Positions 26,862 to 36,174 of a stretch of 64,000 nucleotides of DNA are shown here, one piece after another. Numbering within the stretch: the stretch's first letter is position 1; every line of letters starts with the position of its first letter. The stretch lies in the NCBI RefSeq assembly GCF_002150785.1, contig NZ_MTAZ01000014.1, forward strand, positions 62,001 through 126,000. Direction: 5' to 3'. The position numbers and the translations under genes are program-made. The notes under the pieces were generated by a model, which made no database searches, had not been told where the DNA came from, and was given only the letters and a program-made list of their open reading frames with translations. Source of the stretch: Arenibacter amylolyticus (GTDB lineage: Bacteria > Bacteroidota > Bacteroidia > Flavobacteriales > Flavobacteriaceae).

Positions 26862-26890
26862 TAGCGCATTAGTTTACTGATACTCAAGAA

Positions 26891-26927
26891 ATAGGGCACG
26901 TAATTAGAACGATGCCCTATTTTTTTG
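26891..26927 (+). terminator. rho-independent terminator after the VWA lipoprotein
   Basis: ATAGGGCA pairs with TGCCCTAT around a 14-base loop and is followed by TTTTTTG. It lies 29 bases behind the VWA lipoprotein stop. Confidence 0.8.
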
Positions 26928-27015
26928 TCCGATTTTACGCCAAGTCCAACAACTATTTTGGCAAAGTGTACGTATAACTAGACAGAGAACAATTTGTAAA
27001 ATTTAATTAAGTAAA

Positions 27016-27843
27016 ATGAAAAAGACGATCTTAGTAGGTGTATTGGGAACAGCAGTACTAGCTTCCTGTGTATCCAAAAAAAAGTATGTAGCCTTGGAAA
27101 GTGACCTTTCCAATACAAAAAGTGTTTTAATGAAAACACAGGTGGAAAAAGAGGAGCTACAATCTAAAATGGCCAAAATTGAAGCAAGGGTTACCGAATA
27201 CAACGAAAAAATAAATTCTTTACAAGAACTAAACGATGCGCAACTTACACCCGTTGGTGATGTTGCTGTAATGAGCAACAATACCAAAGCTAAAATGAGA
27301 GCTACCCTAGCCAAGGTAGATCCAAGCTTATTGGCTGAAGCAAAAACGTTGGAAGACTCTATTAACCTTGCAATTTCCTACAACCTAAAACAATCTATCT
27401 CCGATGAGGAAGACGATGTGGTAGTGGATATCAACAAAACGGTAGTGATGATCAATATCTCCGATAAGCTATTGTTTAATACAGGGAGCTACAGAGTAAG
27501 CAACAAAGCCCATTCTATTTTAGGGAAGCTTGCAGAAGTGATCAACTCCGAACCCAGTATGGAAGTTATGGTAGAAGGTCATACCGATTCTAGATCCATT
27601 AATACGGCTATGTTTCAGGACAACTGGGATCTTAGTGTAAAAAGAGCCACTTCCGTAGTAAGATTGTTGCAGGATAAATACAAAGTGAATCCGGCTAATT
27701 TAATTGCTGCAGGGAGAAGTAGTTATTTGCCTTTGGTAGATAACGACACCAAAGAAAATAGAGCTAAAAACAGACGCACTAGAATAGTTATCATTCCTAA
27801 TTTAGACAAATTCTTTGCCTTGTTGGACTCAGAAAGTATCTAA
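27016..27843 (+). CDS. OmpA-family peptidoglycan-binding lipoprotein
   Basis: This 275-residue protein has the signal MKKTILVGVLGTAVLASC, with the lipobox Cys at 18, then a coiled-coil stretch (about 30-75). The C-terminal OmpA/MotB domain carries EGHTDSRSINTAMFQDNWDLS, the peptidoglycan-binding motif GHTD...N..LS, and NRRTRIVI. It probably tethers the outer membrane to the cell wall. The ATG at 27016 is clear. A terminator follows. Confidence 0.9.
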   Translation: MKKTILVGVLGTAVLASCVSKKKYVALESDLSNTKSVLMKTQVEKEELQSKMAKIEARVTEYNEKINSLQELNDAQLTPVGDVAVMSNNTKAKMRATLAKVDPSLLAEAKTLEDSINLAISYNLKQSISDEEDDVVVDINKTVVMINISDKLLFNTGSYRVSNKAHSILGKLAEVINSEPSMEVMVEGHTDSRSINTAMFQDNWDLSVKRATSVVRLLQDKYKVNPANLIAAGRSSYLPLVDNDTKENRAKNRRTRIVIIPNLDKFFALLDSESI

Positions 27844-27866
27844 ATTAAATTATACCAAATTAAGTA

Positions 27867-27898
27867 GGGAGGACGCTTTGCGCATCCTCCCTTTTTTT
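27867..27898 (+). terminator. rho-independent terminator of the OmpA-like gene
   Basis: GGGAGGA pairs with TCCTCCC around a loop that contains CGCTTTGCGCA, followed by a seven-T run. It lies 24 bases after the stop. Confidence 0.9.
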
Positions 27899-27967
27899 AT
27901 GCTTTTCCAGAATTATTTTCTAGATCATAGGTTCTCTTACAAGCCTGAGGGAAATAAAAGTAGTAAC

Positions 27968-29440
27968 CTATCTATATATCAAGGCATTTTTGACCTCTCC
28001 TTCCCCAGTATTTAGATCTATTAGGAAGCCATTGATCACCGCATAATCTATATTTCCATTCTTTTCCAATAAAAAGGTGGGGTTAATTCCCACTTGCAAA
28101 TTAAAATTTGGCAGCTGGTACTTGGGACCTAGAATATGAATTGGCCATTGCCCAAAGGGTTTGTCTTTTGGGATGCTATTGACGCGAACGTAGGTATATC
28201 CCGCTTTTAAAAGATCCTTAACTTTTAATTGGTCCAGTTCTTTGATGTGCTGCAGGGTGTCCGTATATACTTTACCTGGTTTAATAGTATAGCCTTCCGC
28301 TTCCAAAACATCGTAACCATAGAAGGTGGAGAGGTCCCCCTGGTCTGCTACCCTACTGCTGTAATAAAAATCACTATTGCTGGCGTTATCCACTTCTAAG
28401 CGATGGATACCAATATCCAGGGTATATTTCCTACCCAATAACTCATAGCTAACCCCTCTTAACTTAAGATCGAATAACTTTCTATCGTTCTGCGGAATCT
28501 CCTCATACTCCGCTAGGGGAATTTCCCTGTAGGTTTCTTTGGCTATGGTATAAATTGCTGAAAGGATGGAAACATAATTTAACTTCCTTATAAACTGTTT
28601 CTCCACATCGTCCTTAAAGCCTCCAGATTCGATTAAAATAGCACTGGTTCCCCATTTCTGGATATTATCCCCAAAGGCTCTAGGCTCAAAATCATCATTG
28701 TACCTACCTACCTGTCCAGGGGCATATTTTTGGATAATGCGATTCATAAAGACAATTACCTTCATGGCGTCTCCCCGTACCTGGTTAATATCCTTTTCAT
28801 AATTAAATGCTGGTGCTAAATAGGATATCGTAGCAGGCTTATCGGTACGCTCTGCATTGTAATAAGTACTTTGATCGTGCAAATTAAAGCCAAATCTAGC
28901 ATCTAAACTGTCGCGAACCCTTTTTAAGGTCTCTCCTTCCGGGGACTGTAGCATTAAGGCGTCCCTATTAATATCTATCCCCAAGGCATTTCTGCGATTA
29001 TATTTTTCAGCTCCATCAGGGTTTAACATGGGCAAAAAATGAAGTTTTAAATTCTTAAGAATCTCCTCTTTTTCGGACCGTAGGTCGTCACTGGCCAAAA
29101 AATTAAGGATGTCAAATATAGCTTGGGTTGCCGTTGGTTCGTTTCCATGCATTTGCGACCATAAGAAGACATTAGTACTACCTGTCCCTACACTTATCAA
29201 GGAAAGACTTCTACCCTCTATGGACTTCCCTACTTTACGGACTTCAAACCTTGGGTCCTCCCCTATCTTGGCGATAAGAGGCTGAATGTCCGCATGTTTT
29301 ATACGTCTTTCGCCTAGGGAAGGTTCCTTATAATTTTCATAGCTAGAGAAGAGCTTATCAGTAATATCTCTTTCCTGCCCCAGGACAGAAAAAAAAGTAA
29401 AAATCGTCAAGATACTGATACAGTAGAATTTTTTTTTCAT
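27968..29440 (-). CDS. secreted M14 zinc carboxypeptidase-like protein
   Basis: This 490-residue protein has a signal peptide (MKKKFYCISILTIFTFFSVLGQ). The M14 metallopeptidase motifs are HGNEPTATQ (His and Glu zinc ligands), GIDINRDAL, FNLHDQSTYYN (the third ligand His) and ILIESGGF (catalytic Glu). M14 enzymes remove C-terminal residues or process peptidoglycan peptides; the target is unknown. Its start lies 4 bases from the stop of the amidase gene, so both are probably one minus-strand unit. Confidence 0.88.
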   Translation of the reverse strand: MKKKFYCISILTIFTFFSVLGQERDITDKLFSSYENYKEPSLGERRIKHADIQPLIAKIGEDPRFEVRKVGKSIEGRSLSLISVGTGSTNVFLWSQMHGNEPTATQAIFDILNFLASDDLRSEKEEILKNLKLHFLPMLNPDGAEKYNRRNALGIDINRDALMLQSPEGETLKRVRDSLDARFGFNLHDQSTYYNAERTDKPATISYLAPAFNYEKDINQVRGDAMKVIVFMNRIIQKYAPGQVGRYNDDFEPRAFGDNIQKWGTSAILIESGGFKDDVEKQFIRKLNYVSILSAIYTIAKETYREIPLAEYEEIPQNDRKLFDLKLRGVSYELLGRKYTLDIGIHRLEVDNASNSDFYYSSRVADQGDLSTFYGYDVLEAEGYTIKPGKVYTDTLQHIKELDQLKVKDLLKAGYTYVRVNSIPKDKPFGQWPIHILGPKYQLPNFNLQVGINPTFLLEKNGNIDYAVINGFLIDLNTGEGEVKNALIYR

Positions 29441-29444
29441 GGTA

Positions 29445-30116
29445 TTATTTAGTGTTGGGTAATGATTTTAGATTAAGTGATTTTGTGCCTCTTCTTACTC
29501 TTTTCATAAATTTGTCACCAGGGTCTGTTTTAATGGTGCGATAGTCGGCATTTTTCTCCAACCAGAGCGGAGTTTCTTCAAAAAGAGTGTATTCTAAATG
29601 CCCGATTACATAATCGATGTCGTATTTTTCTTTTAAATATTGAACCAACCATATGTTAGATTTCAACTGCGCCTTAGTTAGTTTTTTCTCCTTGGTTCCT
29701 CCTACATTTTCTACCCCTATAGCACAGTGGTTAAGCCCTATCACATGCCTTGCCATTACCGTTTCTGGCATTAACCGATAAATAGTACCATCCTGATCTA
29801 CCAAAAAATGGGCAGATACATTTAAGGCACCTGCCGAAGCAATTTCGGGCCGCCAATTGGGTAATTTAGGGTTGTTGAAAGCCTGAAACGATTTTTCCAG
29901 CGTAGGGATTACCGTCCAATGTAGCACTACCATTTTGGGGACTATGGTAGGTTCATTCTGATCCAATCCATACCTTTCGGATAAATACTCCAAGCTAAGG
30001 GCTTTGCGTTCATCGTTAAAAATAATGGGCGTGTCTACAATTTCCCTTTTTACTGCACAGGACATCATTAGCAGAGCCCCAATACTCAAAATTATATATC
30101 GCATAGTATTTATCAT
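29445..30116 (-). CDS. N-acetylmuramoyl-L-alanine amidase-type lipoprotein
   Basis: This 223-residue protein has a lipoprotein signal (MRYIILSIGALLMMSC, lipobox Cys). Amidase_2 motifs include VLHWTVIPT (a His zinc ligand), SAHFLVDQDGTIYRLMPETVMARHVIG, CAIGVENVGG and VIGHLEYTL. The family cleaves the amide bond between muramic acid and the stem peptide. The ATG at 30116 gives MINTMRYII; the ATG at 30104 would also work. The M14 peptidase gene follows 4 bases after its stop, consistent with joint action on cell-wall peptides. Confidence 0.87.
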   Translation of the reverse strand: MINTMRYIILSIGALLMMSCAVKREIVDTPIIFNDERKALSLEYLSERYGLDQNEPTIVPKMVVLHWTVIPTLEKSFQAFNNPKLPNWRPEIASAGALNVSAHFLVDQDGTIYRLMPETVMARHVIGLNHCAIGVENVGGTKEKKLTKAQLKSNIWLVQYLKEKYDIDYVIGHLEYTLFEETPLWLEKNADYRTIKTDPGDKFMKRVRRGTKSLNLKSLPNTK

Positions 30117-30533
30117 TTTGCTGTGGTTAAAACTACAAAATCATTCCAGTTTTAGGGAATCTTTCTTAACTCATTAAAAATCAAAGTAGTTTATAGTTAT
30201 TTCAGACTACAAAAAGTCCTATTAGCTAGAAACCGCTTTTAAATAGAGAAGGAGGTAGCCGTTGCACTAGCACCTCTATTTATTTCTAGGTCAAAATGGT
30301 CCTTAATAGAATAAAAATTGTTAATGGTATTGGGGAGTTTCGCTCTGAAGGCAGGGTATAATTAGAAACAACCTACTTAAAAAAGATGGAAAATGTTGAG
30401 TGCTTACGCCTGTTTTAGAATCACTCACCACAGCAAATGGCATTTTCACCATCATTTTAGGTGCTTACGCAACATTATTTCAATATAGATGGGATTGAAA
30501 CCTATATTCACAATGTAGTTAAAAAATAAGATT
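30117..30533. other. intergenic stretch with no recognised gene
   Basis: No protein-like ORF was found. The string GTGCTTACGC occurs twice, about 60 bases apart (near 30399 and 30461), which may be chance. The stretch ends in the hairpin element A at 30534. Confidence 0.35.
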
Positions 30534-30596
30534 TTTCATTTTCATATAGTGTTCTCGTAAAAGAGCCTTGTCTTTACAGATAAGGCTCTTTTTAGT
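30534..30596. terminator. hairpin element A, terminator-like, shared with 31389
   Basis: A conserved 34-base block (TTTCATTTTCAT, then ATAGTGTTCTCG, then AAAAGAGCC) runs into AGAGCCTT-loop-AAGGCTCT-TTTTT. It lies just after the stop of the one-domain helicase on the minus strand, where GGCTCTTTT also follows, so it can work in either direction. Confidence 0.7.
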
Positions 30597-30643
30597 TATT
30601 CACTATATATAATAAGGGCTTCTATTGAGACCTCTGCTTCCCT

Positions 30644-31261
30644 CTAACTTTTTTGTTCAATAAATTGGGCGTTTGGCATAAATAGCTCCTGCATCCGTTC
30701 CATACGCTTATGTCGTTCAGAGGAGAAAATAGCATATTGACATCGATTTAAGCTTTCCGGAATACGTGCCATAAAAGAAAACTCCTTGGGATTCGATAAA
30801 AATTCAGCATCGTCTACCATGAATAGTTTTAAACTACCCAGGTTAATACCGTTGAGATAAAACAGCTTGTTTAATCTCTTTGGAGTTGCAATTACAATAT
30901 CGGTACCTGCAAAAATTTCGCTTCGCTGCGTATCTATGTGCATTTCTTCATACACGGAGTAAACCCTCAGATCCATCCGAAAAGTAAACCGCTCAAACGC
31001 CTCTTGCAACGCCAGAACAGCAGCTTTATCCTTTACAAGTATTAAGGCACGAGGAGCATCCTCAAATTGAGCGCAGTTAAGTTTTTGCAATGTTCCAATG
31101 ATCATGGCGGTAGTTTTCCCTGCTCCGTCTGGCGCAATCCCAAAGAAATTGGCCCCTCCCTTAATTTTAGGGAGTACTTTTTTTTGAAATTCCGTTGGGG
31201 AGGTAACCTCTAAGCGCTCCAAGGCTTCGTTTAATGGGGGCAGTAATTTTTTAAATGCCAT
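30644..31261 (-). CDS. one-domain DEAD-box-like protein (N-terminal RecA domain only)
   Basis: This 205-residue protein covers just the first RecA-like domain of DEAD-box helicases: VTSPTEFQKKVLPKI (Q motif region), APDGAGKTTAM (Walker A variant), VLALQEAF, DIVIATPKRLNKLF and MVDDAEFL, with DDAE in place of DEAD. It ends shortly after FSSERHKRM, which corresponds to the SAT region. I recall this short form as recurrent in flavobacteria, so it is probably an intact family rather than a broken gene. Helicase activity needs two domains, so ATP-dependent unwinding alone is unlikely. Confidence 0.75.
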   Translation of the reverse strand: MAFKKLLPPLNEALERLEVTSPTEFQKKVLPKIKGGANFFGIAPDGAGKTTAMIIGTLQKLNCAQFEDAPRALILVKDKAAVLALQEAFERFTFRMDLRVYSVYEEMHIDTQRSEIFAGTDIVIATPKRLNKLFYLNGINLGSLKLFMVDDAEFLSNPKEFSFMARIPESLNRCQYAIFSSERHKRMERMQELFMPNAQFIEQKS

Positions 31262-31388
31262 TTTCCTTTATTTTTTGTGAACTATCAGTTTTCTCTCATT
31301 ACACCACAGACTTTCACCTTTTGACAACAATTTCTTTCAAAAAGTGGAATTGTAGCCTACTTTGGTAGGGAAGCTAACGATAAGCAGC

Positions 31389-31450
31389 TTTCATTTTCAT
31401 GTAGTGTTCTCGGAAAAGAGCCTACTCCTAAGGGAGGGGCTCTTTTTTTA
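31389..31450. terminator. hairpin element B, terminator-like, shared with 30534
   Basis: The same block as element A, with two mismatches in the 34-base core (GTAGTGTTCTCG, GGAAAAGAGCC), leads to GAGCC-loop-GGCTC-TTTTTTT. It lies about 25 bases after the menB stop on the minus strand. Elements A and B flank the one-domain helicase. Confidence 0.7.
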
Positions 31451-31474
31451 TTGTAATTAACTAAACCTCAAGGG

Positions 31475-32320
31475 TTATGGAATCCAATTATCTTTTCCGA
31501 AATTGGGTTTTCTTTTTTCCAAAAATGCATCCCTTCCTTCTTTGGCCTCCTCTGTCATATAAGCCAATCTAGTAGCCTCACCTGCAAATACCTGTTGCCC
31601 TACCATTCCATCATCGGTAAGGTTCATAGCAAACTTCAGCATCTTTATAGAAGTGGGTGATTTCTCCAAGATTTCTAAGGCCCATTCATAGGCGGTATCC
31701 TCCAATTCGTCGTGAGGAATCACAGCGTTTACCATTCCCATCTCGTAGGCTTCCTGCGCGGAGTAGTTGCGTCCTAAGAAAAATATTTCCCTAGCCTTTT
31801 TCTGTCCCACCATTTTTGCCAAATAAGCCGATCCATACCCTCCATCGAAACTGGTAACATCGGCATCGGTCTGTTTAAAGATGGCATGTTCCTTACTAGC
31901 CAAGGTTAAATCGCACACAACATGCAAACTATGTCCGCCTCCAACTGCCCAACCTGGGACAACGGCTATAACTACTTTTGGCATAAAACGAATTAACCGT
32001 TGTACTTCCAATATATTTAAACGATGCATTCCATCCTCTCCTACGTAGCCCTTGTGTCCCCTTGCCTTTTGATCTCCACCGCTACAGAAAGAATAAACTC
32101 CGTCCTTGGTAGACGGACCTTCGGCCGAAAGAAGAACTACCCCGATACTAGCGTCTTCCTGAGCATCATAAAAAGCTTGATATAGCTCACTGGTAGTTTT
32201 AGGCCTAAATGCATTCCTTACATTAGGTCTGTTAAATGCTATTCTTGCTACCGCGCCACATTTTTTATAGGTGATATCCTCAAATTCCTTTGCGACTTTC
32301 CAGTCGATTTTATTTTGCAT
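31475..32320 (-). CDS. menB: 1,4-dihydroxy-2-naphthoyl-CoA synthase
   Basis: MenB, a crotonase-fold enzyme, closes the second ring of the menaquinone naphthoquinone by Dieckmann-type condensation. The 281-residue protein has FNRPNVRNAFRP, the oxyanion and active-site segments YSFCSGGDQKARG and PGWAVGGGHSLHVVCDLTLAS, and SFDGGYGSAYLAKMVGQKKA. Length and motifs fit the family well. Other men genes are not in the window. Confidence 0.93.
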   Translation of the reverse strand: MQNKIDWKVAKEFEDITYKKCGAVARIAFNRPNVRNAFRPKTTSELYQAFYDAQEDASIGVVLLSAEGPSTKDGVYSFCSGGDQKARGHKGYVGEDGMHRLNILEVQRLIRFMPKVVIAVVPGWAVGGGHSLHVVCDLTLASKEHAIFKQTDADVTSFDGGYGSAYLAKMVGQKKAREIFFLGRNYSAQEAYEMGMVNAVIPHDELEDTAYEWALEILEKSPTSIKMLKFAMNLTDDGMVGQQVFAGEATRLAYMTEEAKEGRDAFLEKRKPNFGKDNWIP

Positions 32321-32401
32321 GATTACATTGGTTTAATATTTTTCAAAGATAATACACTTTCACAAACCACTAGGCGGTAATAAGGATAGCTTGATCCCTA
32401 T

Positions 32402-33643
32402 TTAAACCTTTTTATTTTTCTCCGCTATCCATTTGGAAAGATATTTGGTGCTGGCCATACTATGATGACATAACATAGACCCAATAAAATTCTGTGCCCG
32501 ATGATTCTTTAAATTCAGCTCTATTTGACAAATCCTTGTTAACAATCGCTTTTGAAGGAGTTTTTTATCATAAAACGTATTAATTATAGCCACCCCATTC
32601 TCCTGCGCCTCCTCCCATTTCAATTTATTGCTATATAGGTCAATAGCAGCCTCGGCAAATGAAAGATCATCCTTGGCGATTGTTCCGCTCCAGGGTAAAT
32701 CCTTGCAAATTCCTTCGGCACCAATGGAAGTGGTGATGCTTGGAGTACCACAGCGCATTCCCTCTAAAAGCTTTCCTTTAATACCAGCACCAAAACTAAT
32801 GGGAGCCAGATTTAGTCGGGATTTAGATACCACCTCCCTACTGTCTTTGGCATGTCCCATAATATAAAACCCCTCTTTAGGTTTGTGCAATTGCGAAATT
32901 CCTATAGGCATGTAGGCTCCGTAGATATATAGACTGGTATTGGGAAGTTTTTTACGTATTAAAGGCCATATTTCCTTCTTTAGCCGTTTAATTGCATCAA
33001 CATTTGGAGCGTGCTTTCCATTTCCCAAACAAATAAAGTCTGACCTATCATTGAAATCCAGCCACTGGGCACGATCTTGATTTTCTATGGTCTGAAACAT
33101 CATGGGTAGATGAAGAAGGATGTCTGCACTCACCTTAACTACTTCTTCTAGAAGCTCCATTTCATAGTGAGAGATAATGAGACTGAGATCGGACCTGTAT
33201 ATACTAGCTATTTCCCTTTTGGTGATTTCCATTTCTAACCAATCCTCTTCCGAGAAGGCTCGCTTTTTCTTATGAGCATGCTCCCTAGCCGCTCGTAAAG
33301 AATGTAAATCTTCCGTATCTAAGATCCTTAAGGCATTGGGCAGCTGTTGGGCTACTTTCCAACCAAATTGTTCTTCGGTAATAAAGCGATCAAAAAGGAC
33401 AATGTTAGGATTAAGAGTTGTTATAAATGTTTCGAAACTGGGATCGTTCAGTTGTATTTCCTCCCTATCTATCCCTAAAGATTCCAAATTAAAGGAGTAT
33501 TCACTTTTAGCGGCCGTACTGGCAAAGGTAATTTTATACCCCTCTTTCAAAAAAAAGTGAATTAACTGGAGCATTCTACCGCCGGCAGCGGTAGTGTTTG
33601 GCTCTGGCCAAACATACCCAATAATCAATAAGTCTTTTTTCAT
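32402..33643 (-). CDS. GT4-type glycosyltransferase
   Basis: This 413-residue protein has the GT-B layout of family 4: a Gly-rich N-terminal motif (YVWPEPNTTAAGGRMLQLIHFF), DFICLGNGKHAPNVDAIKRLKKE mid-way, and the donor-binding region GAGIKGKLLEGMRCGTPSITTSIGAEG with the conserved Glu. The sugar donor and acceptor are unknown. Its start is 15 bases after the stop of the helicase gene at 33659, so the two may be co-transcribed. Confidence 0.82.
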   Translation of the reverse strand: MKKDLLIIGYVWPEPNTTAAGGRMLQLIHFFLKEGYKITFASTAAKSEYSFNLESLGIDREEIQLNDPSFETFITTLNPNIVLFDRFITEEQFGWKVAQQLPNALRILDTEDLHSLRAAREHAHKKKRAFSEEDWLEMEITKREIASIYRSDLSLIISHYEMELLEEVVKVSADILLHLPMMFQTIENQDRAQWLDFNDRSDFICLGNGKHAPNVDAIKRLKKEIWPLIRKKLPNTSLYIYGAYMPIGISQLHKPKEGFYIMGHAKDSREVVSKSRLNLAPISFGAGIKGKLLEGMRCGTPSITTSIGAEGICKDLPWSGTIAKDDLSFAEAAIDLYSNKLKWEEAQENGVAIINTFYDKKLLQKRLLTRICQIELNLKNHRAQNFIGSMLCHHSMASTKYLSKWIAEKNKKV

Positions 33644-33658
33644 TTAACTAGAGGTGCT

Positions 33659-35170
33659 CTATATTTTTTGGGCAAATTTCTGAGAAATGCGAGAACGCAG
33701 TTTACGTTGGTAATCCTCTTCTAGCCATTCCTTATAGTTCTTTGTATTGTTCATAATACAATACGAATATTGCCTCACCCTATAGGCAATCTCCTCCTTT
33801 AGTTCCTTGGCCAGCATACGGGCATCGAATACATCTTCACTATTTTCCACACAAATGGTAGCGTGTTGCTCTATACTATTTTCTAGCACGGTCTTGGACT
33901 TTTTCCCTTGGGCAAAGATGCGTTTGTATTCTGCCTTAACATCAAAATCGATGTTTTTAGAGTTTCTAAAAAGCTTTTTTATTTCGGGCGGCATTTCATA
34001 CACAAAATCACGCTCTATTTCCTCATCATTCTTAATGTTTTCTAAATAGAAATCGGGAAAATGAAATATCTCCTGCCAATCTATAGGGGCATTCCAAAGG
34101 CCAAACCTTGCAACGTTATTCCCCATATCTATCACGTTAAATTCGTTTTTGTTAGGCAGTACCCTAGACCCCCTACCGATCATTTGGAAATATAAGGTGA
34201 GCGATTTTGTAGCTCGGTTCAATATAATGGTCTCTACAGTAGGCTCATCAAAACCAGTGGTAAGAATACTTACCGAGGTTAAAATGGCATCTGGGGTCTT
34301 GGAAAACCATTTAAGGATCTCCTTTCTCTCCGAAGCACTACATTTATTGTCTAGGTGCCGAATATTATAGCCCGCTTTTTTAAAGGTTTCATATACGTAA
34401 ATAGAGGAGCTAATACCGTTGTTAAAAATAAGTGTTTTGGTACCCTTGGCAATTTCCTCATAGGCGTTCACCAATTTAGAAAGCATATTGTGGTTCCCAT
34501 AAAGTTCATCTGAGGATTTTACGGTATAATCGCCATTAATCCCTAGTTTTAAACTTTTAAGGCTTACGTCATAATTATACATATTGGCCTTAGCCAAAAA
34601 CTGCTTTTCAATTAGAGAAGGAATAGATTCTCCCACAATCAATTTCTGATAGTGGTCCTTCATAGGTAGTTTTATATTAGAACTCAGCGGTGTAGCAGTA
34701 ACCCCTAAGATAATGGAGTTTTTAAAGTACTTAAAAAGTTTTCTAAACGAATTGTAGTGGGCCTCATCTATAATAACCAATCCAATATCATTTATTTTCA
34801 CCTTATCTTCTTGTAGCCTATTGTTAAGGGTTTCCACCATGGCTACAAAACACATAAATTGATCTTGATCTTGCAGTTCCTTTACCTCACTGTTAATAAT
34901 CTTGTTCTTAACCCCAAAGCCATGCAGCATCCTTGAAGTTTGATTGCTCAACTCTATTCTATGGGTAAGAACCACCACTTTCTTGTGGTGTTTCTGAATA
35001 TATCTTTTCGCTATTTCGGAAAAAATAACGGTTTTCCCCCCACCCGTTGGCAACTGGTACAGGAGGTTGAAATCTGGCGGGGAGGCATCTAGACAGTCAA
35101 ATATCTTTTCAAGATCCTCCTCTTGGTAATCATAAAGTGTTTTATCTATATTCTTTTTAGCAATCTCCAA
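33659..35170 (-). CDS. SF2 DEAH-type helicase (type III restriction/RadD-like)
   Basis: This 503-residue superfamily 2 helicase has LLYQLPTGGGKTVIFSE (motif I), VIIDEAHYNS (DEAH), LGVTATPLSS (motif III) and FQMIGRGSRVLP (motif VI). The layout is like the helicase subunit of restriction enzymes and RadD-like repair helicases. No methyltransferase or nuclease gene lies nearby, so a stand-alone repair or nucleic-acid role is more likely than restriction. The C-terminal 130 residues are helical and match no domain I recognise. Confidence 0.85.
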   Translation of the reverse strand: MEIAKKNIDKTLYDYQEEDLEKIFDCLDASPPDFNLLYQLPTGGGKTVIFSEIAKRYIQKHHKKVVVLTHRIELSNQTSRMLHGFGVKNKIINSEVKELQDQDQFMCFVAMVETLNNRLQEDKVKINDIGLVIIDEAHYNSFRKLFKYFKNSIILGVTATPLSSNIKLPMKDHYQKLIVGESIPSLIEKQFLAKANMYNYDVSLKSLKLGINGDYTVKSSDELYGNHNMLSKLVNAYEEIAKGTKTLIFNNGISSSIYVYETFKKAGYNIRHLDNKCSASERKEILKWFSKTPDAILTSVSILTTGFDEPTVETIILNRATKSLTLYFQMIGRGSRVLPNKNEFNVIDMGNNVARFGLWNAPIDWQEIFHFPDFYLENIKNDEEIERDFVYEMPPEIKKLFRNSKNIDFDVKAEYKRIFAQGKKSKTVLENSIEQHATICVENSEDVFDARMLAKELKEEIAYRVRQYSYCIMNNTKNYKEWLEEDYQRKLRSRISQKFAQKI

Positions 35171-35454
35171 ATTGGCATGTAATTTTATTGTTGAAAAAAC
35201 TCAAATCTTCCAAAATTAAGCGTTTTTTGACCTTGTATGAAATTATTGAGGCAAAACATCCGTAATGAGGTCGATTTTAACCTAGAAAAAATAGAAGTTA
35301 CTCAAAAAAATGATTCCTAAATCATCTAATTTAAGAAAGGAGAAGGAATGGAGGTAAGGTTGATACCTTATAAAACTGGGGCATGACTTAATTATGATTT
35401 GATGGAAACGGTAAGCAGATTGCTCTTTCCATCATGGCCAACGGCCCTAATTAT
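35171..35454. other. intergenic stretch with a hairpin
   Basis: A stem GATGGAAA / TTTCCATC (35401-35433) with an inner AGCA/TGCT and a GGCC-AAC-GGCC element nearby lie just after the stop of the minus-strand DUF6155 gene. They may end its transcript, although no T-run follows. No ORF was found. Confidence 0.4.
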
Positions 35455-35964
35455 TTAATCTAGAATGTCTAAGCTTTTGGAAAAATCTTCTAATAAGGGC
35501 CATTCATTTTCCTCAACAAAACGATAGCACCCCACAATGCGCTCTTTAAATTCGGGTAACAACCCATTGATAGAGATATACTGAACCAATTCGTTAAAAG
35601 ATTTCTCCATACTCTTATAGAAAGCCAATGGCAAATTGTTTTGCATGGAAAAGGTTTGTGCAATTTCCAAATTATACAACATAAGATCGGCAGTAATAGG
35701 CGGATCTACGCCTAAAGTGATAAAGTGTTTGATGAATTTATGGGCTACAGACCTCCTTGCCTTGGCCCGCCTTCTCTTCTGAGGGAAGTACTCATTAGAG
35801 ATTTTTATTTTAGCGTCCTGCAACAACTTATCTTCCCTAGGATTAAATACAAAGTTGTAATATTCCTTAACGATGGGAAACCTAGTGTATAAATCCATCA
35901 CCTGCAGCTCTAGCTCCTCTTTATTTAATTCAGACAAATACTTTGTCAATGCTCTTTTGCTCAT
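35455..35964 (-). CDS. DUF6155 family protein
   Basis: This 169-residue soluble protein has the pattern I associate with DUF6155: MSKRALTKYLSELNKEELELQVMDLY at the start, YYNFVFNPREDKLLQDAKIKI, a basic KRRRAKARR stretch and CYRFVEENEWPLL near the end. The function is unknown. It stands alone, divergent from rpoD. Confidence 0.75.
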   Translation of the reverse strand: MSKRALTKYLSELNKEELELQVMDLYTRFPIVKEYYNFVFNPREDKLLQDAKIKISNEYFPQKRRRAKARRSVAHKFIKHFITLGVDPPITADLMLYNLEIAQTFSMQNNLPLAFYKSMEKSFNELVQYISINGLLPEFKERIVGCYRFVEENEWPLLEDFSKSLDILD

Positions 35965-36174
35965 TAATCACAAATTGATTTCGTACAAATTAAGAGAATC
36001 TTTTTGGTATTGTAAACTGCACAAGAAAGGAAATTAGCAAAAAAATTGATGATATAACGCATCAAACTCTTAAAGTTGTCACAAATTAGCATATACACCC
36101 CCTAAATACTTGGAAAATAGGTAATAATAACGTATCATGAGAGATTAACAGCTTAATTTTTAAGACAGATATAT

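Noticed and set aside
33659-35170. restriction-modification system helicase subunit
   Set aside because: The SF2 helicase is the only component; no methyltransferase, specificity or nuclease gene is adjacent.
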